This document shows positions 1-12,574 of a stretch of 64,000 nucleotides of DNA, in pieces. Location of the stretch: positions 122,609,521-122,673,520 of the forward strand of contig OZ018321.1 in the NCBI GenBank assembly GCA_963969495.1, in the 5' to 3' direction. Both the position numbers and the translations under genes were made by a program. Each line of letters opens with the position of its first letter. The stretch's first letter is position 1. The DNA comes from Ceratothoa steindachneri (Eukaryota; Arthropoda; Malacostraca; Isopoda; Cymothoidae). Under the pieces are notes generated by a model. It did not search any database. It worked only from the letters and a program-made list of their open reading frames with translations, and had not been told where the DNA came from.

Positions 1-1237
1 TTCCCCAACTACACATCAAGTTTTGGCTCTCCTGTTAACCTAATCTCAGATACTCGATTCCAATTATATTCTAGGATGTTTGAAGTTTTATTAAACACCA
101 CTGCTACATAATACATTTTTACCTCTCCGGTAAATGCGACCGTAAATATCTTTTTTGAAAGACAACACAGAATCACGCGAGCATCTTTCCTGGAAAATGA
201 CCTCATGGCGAATTGATACATGGTCTCCCATCAACACTTCTGACCATGAGAAAAGCAGTAAACCAGGAAACATTATTATTTTTTTTCTAAATTGGTTAAG
301 GACACTCTATTCGCAAGTAACTTTCTTTTAAAATACACAGAAGGATTGTACACACTTTTTGCAATAGATACTCAGATACGTCTCATTTTTCCCCAAATAA
401 AGACCCTATCAAAGCCCATAGTAGATTCTACAGAGGTAAAAGATATCTACATCATTTAGGGAACCCAATTAAATATTAGTGCTCGCATATGAAACATACA
501 GCCAGCAAACATGGAAAACAACAAGCAATCCAACATACAAATACCTCATATACAACCAACAAAGAAATGAGGATTGAAAATAAGGGCAAACAACAAAATA
601 CGTCTAAACAATCACATTGAAATTTAAATTATAATTAGTCCAACAATTCTTGCTCAAGGTTTTAGCTAAGTTTTATAATAAATTCCCTTAATTTGTTACA
701 CAGATAAGATGTGTTGATATATTCCAGAAACTTGGAAATAGTTTGAAGAATCAATTCATATCTAATCTATCACCACTATTACTTTTAATATATTTTATAT
801 ATAATAATTATTGGTTTATGCTGTCGCTGGTAAACATTTTATCTAAACTCTCGTTGGTTATTATTTTGTTCATGCTATTAGTTACATTATTTATTTAATA
901 TTATTCACTTGATTGATATTTTCTTATTAACTTATCAATATGAATGTAAATTTAGGCTAAATTACAACCCAGAAAAAGGTATTTTCCTTGTCATTATTTG
1001 TATATAGACTATTAATATTATATATGGTTAGCCAGAAACTTCTTACTCACTTAGGAAGCAGAAAGAAAACAACAAAATTTTATGGAACAGCACCATCATT
1101 AGGTTAAGGCAGACTTACTCATTCAACTACATTAGTTTAGGTTATCCTTACTTATTAGACTGCCAGCCACCTATGCTGCTGTTTTTTGTTGGTTCTGCGC
1201 TGTATATTTCTCTTAATATTAGCCTCAACTGACAGAA
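1..1237. other. AT-rich stretch, no gene seen
   Basis: No open frame with recognisable protein motifs and no clear tandem structure. The short frames here have composition like random AT-rich DNA. Confidence 0.5.
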
Positions 1238-1545
1238 ATGTCTTTGGAAGAAAGATGAATTAGAGCTTTGATTTTTTACTGTTACAAGCGAAAACTTTAT
1301 ACAAGAGGTTGCTGTAAATGAAATATGTGATACTGAAGATACTGAAGGAGAAGACAAAGTCAGTGAGGCGAAGGTCTCGAGTGGATACAGACGTTTTAAT
1401 TCCAGGGATCATGCCCTTGGCGATCAAATACATTCTGGCCGACCATCAATCTGGTATCTAGAATAAATTCGGATGCTGCCTGATTGCTGGAAAATGATCG
1501 TAAAATAATGATGGACTATATTTTAAAGAATAAAGGTTGGTGTTG
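1238..1545 (+). pseudogene. Mariner-type transposase N-terminal fragment
   Basis: Read from the ATG at 1238 and through stops, the conceptual product has the layout of a mariner N-terminus. A helical start (LEE..IRALIFYCYKR) is followed by GEDKVSEAKVSS.YRRFNS, then LGDQIHSGRPS, which matches the family pattern of a second helix-turn-helix, RRF and SGRP linker. Stops and a missing segment show decay, and the catalytic D,D34D part was not found downstream. It differs from the better preserved mariner at 41.4 kb, so it belongs to another subfamily. The assignment rests on motif similarity only. Confidence 0.5.
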
Positions 1546-3484
1546 CTCCATAATTTCTTTTTACTTTCTTTTCACTTTCTAAGTGAGTGGAGAAAGGCCA
1601 ACTTAATATTTCAATAACTATTAAAATTGAATTTAAATGGGCACGAGAATTCAAGGTAATTGTTTAGGCAATTGAAATCGACTCATGATCTTATCTAATC
1701 GAAATATACGTTACAATTATGAATCTTTCCACATTCATCTTCACATGCCTTACTCACCAACAGAAGGTAGGGCGTTTGCAGTATTATCTAGAACTCCTAT
1801 GCCTACCTAAACATTGAAACCTTTCGCTTTATAAAAAAATTCTGTGGCATATATGTCATGCAAAACGTGGCTATTTCAAGACCATAAACATTTCCTTTGA
1901 TATGCTGATAAAATGATTACCTATATAAGCCATATGACTTCTTGTTGGAAATGTTCATTGTAGCAAAGTTAAACGTAAATGCTAACCAAGAATTGACTTT
2001 GCGTTTGCGTGCGAAGGGAGCAAGCCATAAATTGGGATACAGCTCCCAGTGCCAGGGTTAAATCAACAAAATCGAGTTCGGTTGGCCTAAATAATCAATT
2101 CTTAGAAGTTCTGGGTTTTAGAGAAACTGATTGTAGAAAAATAACTTTACTATATACAAAAAAAATATTATTAACAAAACAATTAAATGATAATGAATAA
2201 AATGAGACCTAGGGTAACAAATGGGTGGGATACAAACGAGTCGAAGGGGACAAAAGACCGAGAGAGGATGTACAGTGATTGCTTTCAGGGAAAGTGGGAG
2301 AGAGTGCAAATGAAGGGGAGGCTCACCTAAAGCCTAATTGACTGGAGGCTTTTGAAATGACGAATAAGAGGAGAGCTGCAAAGTTGCACTTGCAAAACTC
2401 CTTCTTCTATAACTTCACTGAGAAATGAAGGAGGGAATACTCCAGACGAGAACGAAGTCGATACCCGAGTGATAGATGCCTGTCCATGTCTCTCGTTTGT
2501 CGGGCGGGAACTGTGGGCTTAGGTACGAGCGAAGCCTGGTAGAGAGGTGACGCGTCACGCAGTTAGATAAAAGCTGTTGAGTGGCAAGGTAGGGCGTACG
2601 AGACTATACGTGGCTGCTAACCAAGAAAGGGCTGTAAGGTATTCATTTCTTTAAAGCTTTTCCTGAAGTATTTATACTGCCTAGGAAAAAGGGGGTCGCC
2701 GGAGGCCTCCAAAATGGAATGGGGATCTCATTAAACTTGTCGTGCCAGGGGAGAGGGGATATTCTTGGCGTGCATCACAGCCTTGCTCGAAGGTCTCCGA
2801 CGCCCTAGGTCTGGCGTCGATCAGTCGATGTGACGGTAAGAGAAAGAGAACTCAAACGGATCACGAGGTTGCGTGAAATTCTCGCTGCTCCCTTGCGGCT
2901 GTCTGGCTGGGTAGATGCATCTTTCTCTGGCGTCACTGGTAGACGTTGGGTTCTAAGGGTATGTGTCGGGGGTTAACCTTCTCTCTCTGACATCTCCTAC
3001 CCTCACAAGATGGAGCTTCCTAAAGGAAGTGTCAACAGACACAAATACAAAAGGGATGGTACCGGGTACTCTGCACAAAAATAAGTCAAGTACAGGGGAC
3101 TCGGGTTATGCTCGGTATTCCTATTACCGAACAACATCAAGTAAAAAAATAGAAATACAATAAGACAGACAAGAATAGTTAACAATAGCCGGAGTCAACA
3201 TAGTCTCGTTAACCAGGAGCTTACATAGAGAGATATTAAAAAAAAGAGGAAAGATCCCTTAATACAAAAAAGGTACATACGAACACGGTAATTCATCAAA
3301 TATTTATACACAATAATAAAAAAATAATGGCTCATATTCTTATAAGGCATTCAACAAAACTATAAGAATTTTTCAAGAATATATACAAAACGAATCCATT
3401 TAACGTTACAATCAATTAATAGGAAATTACACCGGAGACAAATCCAGGGGATTTCTGCTTAAGCTGTCCTCAAGGCAAATTTAA
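1546..3484. other. Unassigned, GC-richer middle (about 2.4-3.0 kb)
   Basis: No coding motif recognised. The block near 2.4-3.0 kb is richer in GC than its surroundings. On the minus strand it lies downstream of the RNase H remnant at 3.5 kb, so it may hold the 3' untranslated part and LTR of that element. I could not match it to the LTRs at 49.7 and 54.1 kb. Confidence 0.3.
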
Positions 3485-4004
3485 GAACCCTTAATGTATA
3501 CAATTTTAAATTGGAATTCTTGGAAAGAGAGGCTCCACCTCATTAGGCGACCATTATTGTTCTTAACGTTCCGTAGTTAGAGAGGGGTTTATGGTCAGTC
3601 TCAAACATGAGGGGAACATGATCGATGAGGGGAATTGGAATACCTATCTTCAATAGCCTGTCTACCTTCTCATTGAACGCTTTTCATAAGTGAATGGGTA
3701 AGGGTTACGGCTTCGAACGGACAGCTTCCTGGGTGGTGAGCCCAATATGGGGCTCGAACTGAATAGCACAACCAGGAAAATCCGAGATTACATCGGTGGA
3801 TTAGGTGAGTAGCGCTTGTAACTGGGTCTTCTGAGCGAACCGAAGTTGACGGTTGATAATCAACTCGGTCGATGAAGAATCGGAGGTATTTGGCAAGACG
3901 TGAAGAGGATACTCCTCATCTTGTTCCACGCAAGCAACTTGTATCAAAACCAAGGGGTCAAGCGGATAGCTTGATTCCAAGGCGGATTCTTCGTCCTGGG
4001 CCAC
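3485..4004 (-). pseudogene. Integrase-RT linker, RT start and RNase H scrap of fragment A
   Basis: The minus frame from 4004 to 3801 encodes an acidic linker (ESALESSYPLDPLVLIQVAC) ending in FAQKTQLQALL, a usual lead-in to the RT domain. It resembles the linkers in the other two copies (EPLKLIRTVC at 9.4 kb, ESLNVIQTVC at 52.7 kb). After a stop, a DFPG-like RT start and a KVDRLLKIGI segment remain, then the sequence jumps to FETDHKPLSNY and an MRW-like RNase H ending near 3490. The RT fingers and palm, including the catalytic YxDD, are absent. Confidence 0.6.
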
Positions 4005-4009
4005 AAGTT

Positions 4010-4793
4010 GGTTGGCACAAACGCGTAGATGGTACTTTCACTGGGAAGGGGCCCTTTCATTGGATCAAAGGTTTATTGTTCTCCGTGGAGAGTAGTAAAA
4101 AAACTGTCACCGGGTTTAAATTTTCGTTCTTGGGACCCACAATTGAAGTAAGTTTTATCCTTGACAAAGTTTGCTTCGGCATTCTGATGCGCAATCTCTG
4201 CTCACTTTCGTAACCTTTGCCTCAGGTCTAGGCGGTAAGCCTAGTATTAGTGAATCTCCTGCTCTAATTTCGAATTAGAGAAGAGCGCCTTTAGAATGAT
4301 GAGGGGCCCTCTAACATTACATCAATATAGAAGCTCAAATGGGGCAAAACCTAAGGTGCGATGAGGTCTTTTCCTGTATGCGATAAGCGCTACCGGAAAG
4401 AAATGATGCCATTTTCCGGGTTGTTGGTCACACAGTCTCTTCAGGATGGATTTGAGGGAACCATTAAGCGTCTCTCACATCCCGTTACCAGCTAGGTGAA
4501 AAGGAGGGTAAAAAGGGGTTTATCATCAAGAGCTTACCGACGTACTGCATTAGTTGCGACATGAATTGGCGGCCACGATTAGACAGGATTTCCTTGTGGA
4601 ACCCAAACTTAATAAACTTTTGAAAAGATTTTACACACATACCAACTTCAAAATAGTTTTCCTTAAAAACTTTCATATTGGACAATTTTTTAGAACTAAA
4701 GACAGACTCCCACCGGAAATGAGCTGTATAGTTGTCTATTAATTCATTTGCCCCAGGTGCTACCAGGGCATCTACATTGGCAGCACTGTCCAC
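4010..4793 (-). pseudogene. Integrase remnant of gypsy fragment A
   Basis: The minus strand encodes VDALVAPGANELIDN, then KFGFHKEILSNRGRQFMSQL and a tail giving NGSLKSILKRLCDQQPGKWH and AYRKRPHRTLGFAPFELLY, all typical of the retroviral-type integrase core (rve). The usual second catalytic Asp in the SDRGTQF-like motif is Asn here (SNRGRQF), and a stop falls at the expected catalytic Glu region. Around 4100-4010 the pattern LIQWKGPFPV marks the C-terminal SH3-like region, after which the normal sequence is lost. Integrase would join retroelement cDNA to target DNA; this copy cannot. Confidence 0.7.
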
Positions 4794-4796
4794 TCA

Positions 4797-5516
4797 CTTA
4801 GTATAGGGTCTGTTCTCATCTTGGTATTACCTCTCGCACTGGCTCTACCTTGACCAGTAAAGAAACTTCTCGCATTCGAGATCATTCAATTAAATGTAAA
4901 ACCTTCAAATTATAGGACATGCAAAGGACTCCAATTCCCTCCGCATTCTTGAATCATTATTCATAAAACAACTAAATCCCAGTTTAAATTCTGATTCATC
5001 TGCTTTTCCCATTTTCATTTCATAAATCACTCAAAATATTTTCACAACCTACTAATCTTTAATCGGTTCCTTGTATAATCTTTCCTCAGTCTCTCCGCTT
5101 TTGCCGTCCACTAAAGGTGACTAATATTTTTGTGTACCAATCAATTGCCCCAATTAGTATTTTATATTTATCCAGAATCATACCATCTATATTTAGTGTC
5201 AACAGTTTTCAAATGACTTTTTTTTACATTTTAAATTAATTAAATAATTTATTAATATTTCTGCTTCATTAAGGGACTAATATCTGTGTCAACCAATAAT
5301 TGGATGAACTAATGTTATATTTATCCATATTTAAAGTACCCATAATTGATTCATATCTAAAGTTTCAATAGTTTTCAAACGATTTGGCATAATTTCAATT
5401 AACTAAATAATTTATTTCTAATCCTTGTGTGCATTGTAATTTTCGTAATTTTAAACGTGTTCTAAATCTATCTTATAGACCAGAAGATGGATAAGGTACC
5501 CGAAACATTGTATTTG
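4797..5516 (+). mobile_element. Penelope-like element, 3' fragment with GIY-YIG end and 3' UTR
   Basis: Across frame breaks the plus strand encodes RVCSHLGITSRTGSTLTS, SRIRDHSIKCKTF and DSNSLRILESLFIKQLNPSL, then a stop near 5028. This is the C-terminal half of the GIY-YIG endonuclease of Penelope-like retroelements (IRDH and LRILESLxI..L.P.LN are family hallmarks). The 5' part, with RT, is missing, as is common for truncated copies. The following AT-rich 3' UTR ends with CAGAAGA...GAAACATTG at 5481-5510, like the end of the copy at 60.8 kb. It starts within a few bases of gypsy fragment A, so one element probably interrupted the other. Confidence 0.65.
5480..5512 (+). other. Penelope 3'-end motif, hammerhead-core-like
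   Basis: CAGAAGA at 5481 and GAAAC at 5502, followed by ATTGTA, parallel the CTGAAGA...GAAACGTTGTA motif at 60,812. The pattern resembles a hammerhead ribozyme core (CUGANGA, GAAA, then a two-pair stem III and a GUH cleavage site). Here U of CUGA is replaced by A, so if it is a ribozyme relic it is probably inactive. Confidence 0.3.
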
Positions 5517-5592
5517 ATTAAATGATAAATTTTACATGTCTCATTTTGGGATTTATCCTCAACCTGAAAATAAGCCTTCTTAGAAGCAAACC

Positions 5593-5913
<321 letters not shown>

Positions 5914-5916
<3 letters not shown>

Positions 5917-6540
5917 CGTACTGTCCTGCAGGAAGAAAGTAAATGTGTTTCTCAGTACTTTATTGTTGGATAAATTCACTATATAACAACTTGCATATTA
6001 CTCAATATGATTATAAAAGATAATGAATGATACTTAGAGTAAATACATCTCTAATGGTGAAAAGAATGTTAATAAGATAGGCCTTTTTTAAAAAAGTTGG
6101 AATTTACTAAATGAATTTTTTGCAATTATTACCAATATTCATTTTATTAATGAGATTTCATTCCACCACGCAAACCTTTTTAATCCCTTATCCTATTTCC
6201 TTTTCCCATTTATCCTTGTATTATTCTTACCCTCTACTACCAATTAAAACTTTTATTTTGAGTTTTACAAGACATAAAGTAGTAAAGACGAACATTAGTA
6301 AATAATCTCGCTTGATCTTCCAAAATCTATATCTTGATTCCGGTAATATCTTGAAATCTTATTTCTGATCCTATTCCGAAAAATTGGATAAGCATTCGAC
6401 GCACTTCATCTCATCTCCCGATCAGGCAAAATATTTAGCCTATTATGCACTCATATCTCCTCCATATCACATTCCGACGGGAAATTCAAAGATTAACTTG
6501 CTCTTATGGCTGGACATAATTTTGACGTTGGCCTAAATCG
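5914..6540. other. Unassigned AT-rich stretch
   Basis: No coding or structural signal recognised between the microsatellite and the dispersed repeat. Confidence 0.4.
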
Positions 6541-6930
6541 ATACCCTCTCTCTCTTAAGGGAGAGGGGATAAAAAGAGAAGTATTTTAGCAAATATGGAG
6601 AGAAAAAGGTAGAGAAACCCCTTCAGATTGGTGCAACGATGCAATCATGGTGCCAGAAGCCCCAACTGTTTTTTTAGCTATGTGTGACATGAACCAATAT
6701 GGCGAAAACCTGCTAATGTAAAGCGGTCTGATGCCCTCAAAGAACTAAACCTCGCGCTAATTGATCCCAGAAATCTTGTCCCAGAGAAATGTTGTTTTTA
6801 GGTAAATGGAACCCCATGATTAGGGAAGAGGCCACCAAAATATCATTAATTACCTGAAAGTTTAACAGAAATAATCAAAGCACACTCCGTGATGAAGTTC
6901 TAACAGTATGCAAGGTCAATTGTCGAGGTA
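6541..6930 (+). repeat. Dispersed repeat X, copy 1
   Basis: Shares long stretches with 10,262-10,600 in the same orientation, including GATAAAAAGAGAAGTAT, AGCTATGTGTGACATG and TTTAACAGAAAT blocks, with small indels. Copy 1 has about 45 extra bases around 6720-6760. Both copies begin with a short inverted repeat around TTAAGGGA. The type of element is unknown; copy 2 directly follows a gypsy RT remnant. Confidence 0.75.
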
Positions 6931-7188
6931 TGCGTGTGAAGACTCATTTAGCGCAAGGGCGCAAATACAAGCACGAACAGATAGATAGCCGGCCCTAGGC
7001 CACCTGCGATATGCTTTAGGGCAATTAAAGGAGTGGTCGAATGCCTCCTTGATTTTTATACAGAGTGCGCTTTAAGGTTGACTAGGATTTATCTAATGGC
7101 TTGCCAAGTTGCCAAGTCGCAGTTCAAAGGATATATAAAGAACAAGACCCCAAAATATGATTTTAATATATATATAATAAATGGGGCA

Positions 7189-7272
<84 letters not shown>

Positions 7273-7278
7273 TATATA
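7189..7278. repeat. (AT)n microsatellite
   Basis: About 90 bp of AT dinucleotides with one G and a few frame slips. Confidence 0.97.
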
Positions 7279-8844
7279 GGAGAAAAGGGGCAGCAAATTT
7301 CTCGATAAAGATTGTTAATTGTGACAATTTATATGACAGAGTTAAGCAGGAGGAGCAAAATTAATGTTAACTCGAACAAGAGATCTTAATTACGATTGAG
7401 CGAGAAGTCAATTTAAAAGTGGATGCGGATGACGATTGACTAGGTGTAATCAGGGGATTACAACATAGGATCGCTTTACCTTGAAGCGTGGTGGTGATCA
7501 TATGGGGATAAGACGAACGGCACAGGTCTTCGAGAAGATACTTCAGGGAGTCCTAACGAGGAGGACTCGTGAATGGAGGTTTTGAGTACTTCTTGTTAAA
7601 GAACGAGATTTTCTCTGCTCCAGAGAGATGGAATCTCAAACATGAGACTGTTCTGCGTTTCGCTAGGGAGTCTCAGACACGAAGGAACGGGAGTCTTGAA
7701 GGGGGTCCGAGATGAGGGTGGTTGCACAGTTCTCCGGGAAGAAGGTGGCTTGATAGCTTTCCTTTGAACAGAGGACAAAGCTTCGCGAAGGAAGATCTGC
7801 TGGTGAGATCTTTACCCCGAGGTACGACTCGAACAGAGGTTGCGGGACTTCGCGGGGGAACAGACAAAACAGTCTGGAGAGGGGAATTGGCAGACTCTCA
7901 ATCTCTTCGAGGAATAGCAGACTCAGGGCTAAATAGCCAGGTGGCTGGTCCGATAGATAGCCTCAGGACATGGCCGTCCCTATAGGATTCTCGCCGTCAG
8001 TCTATGTAAACTTACTTCGAGATAATGAGTGGGATCGGACAGCAAAGTTTACCTCATGATATGGGGGTAGGGTTAATACGGCTGGGGTGGTGGGGGAATA
8101 AACATGCCTATAAAGCATGGGGTGAGAACTTGGCGTTATTGCAGGGTGGGGCGAGGAGCGTCCGAAAGCAAATAAAGCTGGGTGGGTTCAATTAGTGCAG
8201 GACTGCTTCCTTCTCTAAGATTATAAACTTCCCACGCTAAGGAGCACGTGTTTTAGAGCAAAGGGGCTGAAAAGGGTATTCCGAGGGGGGGGCTTTTACG
8301 CTGGTGCTTTGAGGAAATCCACTTACACTCTTCCCTTTCCGAAGATGAGATTTTCATGATACGTAGAGGAGGGAAAAGGGAATCCACACACATGGGAGGA
8401 GTCGTCTATGGGAAAATTTTGACCTGGGTATACAGGCATCCAATAAGAGCCGGCATTTAAATTTAAATGGACACATCGGTCACCAAATAAAAGAATTGCT
8501 TTTGTTAAATTCCTGGCGCAGGGTATATTTATAAAGGTATCGTTGTTAACCAGTGAACCTAAGAAACAAAATAAAATAAATAAATACAGGAAATAGTTAA
8601 ATGCGAGTCACAAGAAAACTAAATTTACATAAACGAGATTCCCCGATGTAGTCCCCCTTAAAAAGATAGATAGCGTGACCTGTGAGGAGGCCCTGATTTC
8701 TATCTGTTCGTGCGTCGGCATTCCGAATGAGATCTGTCGGACAGAGGTAGACAGTTCACCTCTGAACTAATGGAATACGTCGGCGAGCTTATTAGGATCA
8801 AACCCCTATTCTCCTCCCCCTTTCCCTCCGCCGCTAACGGCGTC
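7279..8844. other. Unassigned, GC-richer block
   Basis: No protein motif recognised. The stretch is GC-richer than its surroundings and lies directly upstream of gypsy fragment B, so LTR or untranslated retroelement sequence is possible. I could not align it with the LTRs at 49.7 and 54.1 kb. Confidence 0.3.
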
Positions 8845-9480
8845 TGTCAAAAGTTAAATGGTACTCTGAAGACGATTTTTAAAAAGTTATGCCATGCTTA
8901 GTCCTGAAAATGGCATCGATACCTGCCAGTTGACCTGTTTGCCTGCAGAGAAATCATCCACAGAACTTTAGGATTTGCCCCCTTAGAGCTATTGTGTAGC
9001 CAAAATGTCCAAGGCTCGATGAGCATATTGAATGAACTTTTTTCCACCTGGATGAGGAAATCAAATCCTCGTATTCTTACGTGTTAAACCTTAGGAACCG
9101 TTGGAATAGTGAACCGATAAAGCCACCAAACATACGGACTTAAACTTGGAAAAGTATAGGACCAATTTTTACGTTAGGTCAAAAGAAAGGCGATCCAAAC
9201 CCGGTAGCGAGGTGCTGTTCCTTCCACATACGGAGCAAAATAAGCTCTTGTCCCAATGGAAAGGCCCCTTCCCAATTTTAGAAGCATGCGGCCCCGTGGA
9301 TAGCGTAATACAGACCCCCTCAGGGAACAAATTGTTTCAAGTAAATATGCTTAAGCGCTACCACTGCCGCGCCTGTATTAATAATATAATTTCCCTTGAC
9401 GAAGAGGCAATAATTGAAGCCTTTTATCCTTCTGAGCCTCTGAAATTAATTCGAACCGTATGTTTCGAGCCCGATAACAA
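8845..9480 (+). pseudogene. Integrase remnant of fragment B
   Basis: Through frame breaks the sequence gives LNGTLKTIFKKLCHA, HRTLGFAPLELLCSQN and SMSILNELFST, the distal part of a retroviral-type integrase core. The open frame from 9146 then holds YVRSKERRSKPGSEVLFL, SQWKGPFPILEACGPVDSVI and SGNKLFQVNMLKRYHCR, the SH3-like C-terminal domain that binds DNA. The preserved VNMLKRYH block is the clearest family mark in the window. The catalytic D,D part lies upstream of the alignable region and is missing. Confidence 0.8.
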
Positions 9481-10258
9481 CTGCCCTTGCCATTTTTTCT
9501 CCAGTTCCCGTGAAAGCTCTGTTTGGGAACTCGATTTAAATTTCAGCTGGAACCTCCTCAGAAGAAGCAATTGGCTCTTTTGTTGACTTAATTCCCAGAT
9601 GGAATTTCCGAGAAGCCTGGTTGCTCTTCATATTTTGAGTATGATAGAGGCCTAACTACCCAAGCCCTTGGCGTTCTAAACTATACCCCTTGCCTGTTCA
9701 TTTACGTCCTACTTTTAACATCAAAGTAGAAAAGTTGCTAAAATTATGGATCATTGAACCTTCCACGTCGGATAATTGCTCTCCCATTGTTATGGCCAGA
9801 AAGCCACATCAATCATTTTGCATGTGAGTAGAATTTAGAGAACTGAACGCCGTAACAGAGCGTACATCTATTTGAAGAGGCTAGGTTTATTTTAGAGAGC
9901 AAAATGTGTAAGGCCTACTATTAAATCGTCCTTATGGCTGGTTCCTAGAAATACACCGCATTTCGCACAGGAAAAGGCTTTATGCAGTTTAGGCATCTTC
10001 CTTTTGGTTTAGTTATTGCTTGTCGTGACTATAATCGCATGATGCAGCGGATACTGGATGGGCTGAATAACATTTACTTATACTTTCATATCGTTTAAGT
10101 TGCCACCTGCACATGGCACCAACACCTAATCTCCTTACGATCCCTCTCCAATAGTCTTCGTGAACACGGCCTCACTATAGGCTCCAGCAAGTGCCATTTT
10201 GCCTTTCGCACCATTGAATACCTTGGTTTTCTCATTGGTCAAAATAAAATGGCCTAAA
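9481..10258 (+). pseudogene. Reverse transcriptase remnant of fragment B
   Basis: RT blocks appear in order: DFPDGISEKPG near 9592; KVEKLLKLWIIEPSTSDN with PIVMARKPHQSF at about 9730-9830; EFRELNAVTE; FMQFRHLPFGLVIA and MMQRILDGLN at about 9980-10070; then SLREHGLTIGSSKCHFAFRT and IEYLGFLIGQNKM up to 10,257. The position expected for the catalytic YxDD reads YLYFHIV and a stop, so polymerase activity is lost. A segment between the FRKLN-like and PFGL blocks is shortened. The thumb ends at a stop and RNase H is absent. Confidence 0.78.
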
Positions 10259-10261
10259 TAA

Positions 10262-10600
10262 ACACCATGTCCTTCTTAAGGGACAGGTGATAAAAAGAGA
10301 AGTATATTAGCAAATATGTCGAGAAAAAGGGGAAAAAACCCTCCTTTAGGTTGGTGCAAGGATTCAATCATAGGGGCAAAAGCCCCAACTGCTTCTTAGC
10401 TATGTGTGACATGGACCAATATCGCTAAAACCTGCTAATAGATCCCAGAAATCATGTTCCAAAGGGCTGTTATTTTTAGGCATATAAAAACCCGTGATTA
10501 GCCAACAGACCGCCGAAATATCAACCATGAGCTACAACTTTAACAGAAATGAGCCAAAGCACACTCTGTGATAAAGTTCTGACAGCATTCAAAGTCAATA
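10262..10600 (+). repeat. Dispersed repeat X, copy 2
   Basis: Second copy of the repeat at 6541-6930, same orientation, about 45 bp shorter in the middle. It starts within a few bases of the end of RT homology in fragment B. Confidence 0.75.
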
Positions 10601-12574
10601 AATTTCATATTTCCAGGCCAAATGGTGGAAGACGAATTCATTCAATTAATGCAGTGTATAAAATGAGTCTAATCTGAAGAACATAAAACCAGAGGGAGGT
10701 CAGGAGGCCAAAAGCACTGCTCCGAGTGCCACAAGTAGCAAAAGAAGTACAGAAACAACACTGGCCCACACACAGCCATAGTTTTAGGATGCCCATATAG
10801 GAAGCAAAACAGAAGAAAGGATTGGAGCAAGCTTGTCCTTCTCTGGGACCATGGCCAAGATCAACGTCAAACAAAGACCCCAGGCACCGAACAGCCAGAG
10901 TATCTAGGCGATGACGATCATGATTTCCCCAAGTTGCAGTCATCGCTCACCAGGAAGGTTTACGCTGGAATTCAATGGGCTTCCCAAGAAGCAGGGAACA
11001 AGCAAGGCCCTATGTTTGTCATTCAACTCCACATCGAACGAAATAATACAATCTCTCAACGACCAACAGAATAATCATGTGCTATCAAAAAAAAGATATT
11101 AAGAAACAAAGATTACAAAAGGAGATAAAGGAAAGCTCCAACGACAAAAACCGAGAATTAGAATGAAAAGGAAAAGGAAAATTATCAGATCTTCAAAATC
11201 ATTAAAAACGAAACCAACAAAAAAAAACAACAACTAAGAATAACAAACGAGAACAAAAAACAACAACGTAATGAATGTGAAACAAGACCGAGAAGAGCAG
11301 TCCACAAAGCAAATCGATTTAACTTTCGGAATTTAGTGGTAAATTATTGCATAAAATTTTAAATAATTGATCCATATAGAGAACATTTGAAAGAAAAACG
11401 ACCTATATATCCATCAACAGTAACGATTTTAGAAAATTCGTAGGACCGAAATGGCAATATGCAATGTCACCGAAAAGATAGCACAAACAAAAGAGAAAAT
11501 TAATTATATGAATATAATATGCAGATACGTCTTAAATTCCTTCGAGAATATTTGGCAAAGAGGGGTGCAATATAGGATCATGCAAATATGGATCGCTTTA
11601 TCACTTGAATTCATATTTCTACATTCTGAACTGTCCATTTTTCTTTCCCTCTCCGTCCTACGGCTGGATCCAGCTTTTACAATGCCACTAGGCCTCGTAG
11701 AAGTGGGGAAGGATGACGACAAAAAGGATCACCTCACGCATGCTGGCTGCGCCTCTCCTCACTTTAGGGAGTGAAGAGGGGCTGGAGATGCTCTTGGTGA
11801 GTGACAATGATTTCCTCTCTTACTATCTCCCCCCCCAAAATTCACTAAAGTACTTTTTCTGATTAAGGTATAATAAGCAAGAGCTTTATCTTATGTCACA
11901 GTTACAAATAAAACTATCAGTTTATATAAGACACAGCCTACTATGTGTTAATGAAGAGACAAGAAATATAAAGAACAGATCCCCTGTTCAATTGGAATGA
12001 AGTACCACCTTAAAGTGGTATTTTTTCGGGGTGTCCCTTAATCTCTTTAAGCGCTCATTATCTCCCAAACTATTTCGCCCACCAGCACAAAATACCTTGA
12101 CCACCGACACAATCTAAAAGACAGTTAGTCCTAGGGTATTTTGAACAACTCTTGGAGCCCTCGTTATTACGCTGGTTAGCAGCCGCGAGGTCGAACCCAA
12201 CTGCAGACTACTGGTTGAGATAGTCCTATTGCGTTAGAATGGTCGATAAGTATGTGAGATTATAGGTAGAAAAGACCTCAGATGACACAGAATAGGAGGT
12301 CAGCCGCTTGACCTGCAGAAAGATCCAGAAAAAGAAGTAATCAATGAACAAAAGAAGTTCATCACCAGCATCAGAATCACCACTATTTGGATAGGGAATG
12401 GGAAAGAAGATGATGGAAATTAAGAAGATAAAGATACTACAGAAAAACACAAACAGATGAGAGACAAAGAATTGACTCTGACGTGGTTCTAATATCAGGG
12501 CACGGGGAAAACCTAGAAAAGGACATCATAAGAATAAGGAAAAACAATGTCCTTGCTACGAATCCAACGGGATT
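10601..12574. other. Unassigned; A-rich patch about 11.09-11.30 kb, hairpin at 12.0 kb
   Basis: No gene recognised. The 11,090-11,300 segment is strongly A-rich. At about 12,002-12,019 an inverted repeat (TACCACC TTAA AGTGGTA) is followed by six T residues; in this genome it has no evident function. Confidence 0.35.

Larger units (their letters stand above)
3485..4795 (-). mobile_element. Ty3/gypsy fragment A, integrase-RT-RNase H order (Gmr1-like)
   Basis: A decayed retrotransposon piece on the minus strand. In the 5' to 3' sense it reads integrase core, integrase C-terminus, linker, a scrap of RT start, then RNase H. The canonical Ty3/gypsy order puts integrase last; integrase before RT is known from the Gmr1-like clade. 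Fragment B (8.8 kb) has the same order and the linker is also visible in element C (49.7 kb). Most of RT is deleted. No LTR was identified. Its upstream edge abuts a Penelope 3' fragment. Confidence 0.7.
8845..10258 (+). mobile_element. Ty3/gypsy fragment B, integrase followed by RT (Gmr1-like)
   Basis: The plus strand reads integrase core end, integrase C-terminal domain, linker, then RT in one direction. Order and linker match fragment A and element C. Multiple stops and frameshifts show it is dead. No flanking LTR was found, and dispersed repeat X begins where RT homology stops. Confidence 0.75.

Noticed and set aside
12002..12025. Hairpin followed by T run, like a bacterial terminator
   Set aside because: The window is eukaryotic, so a rho-independent terminator reading does not apply.
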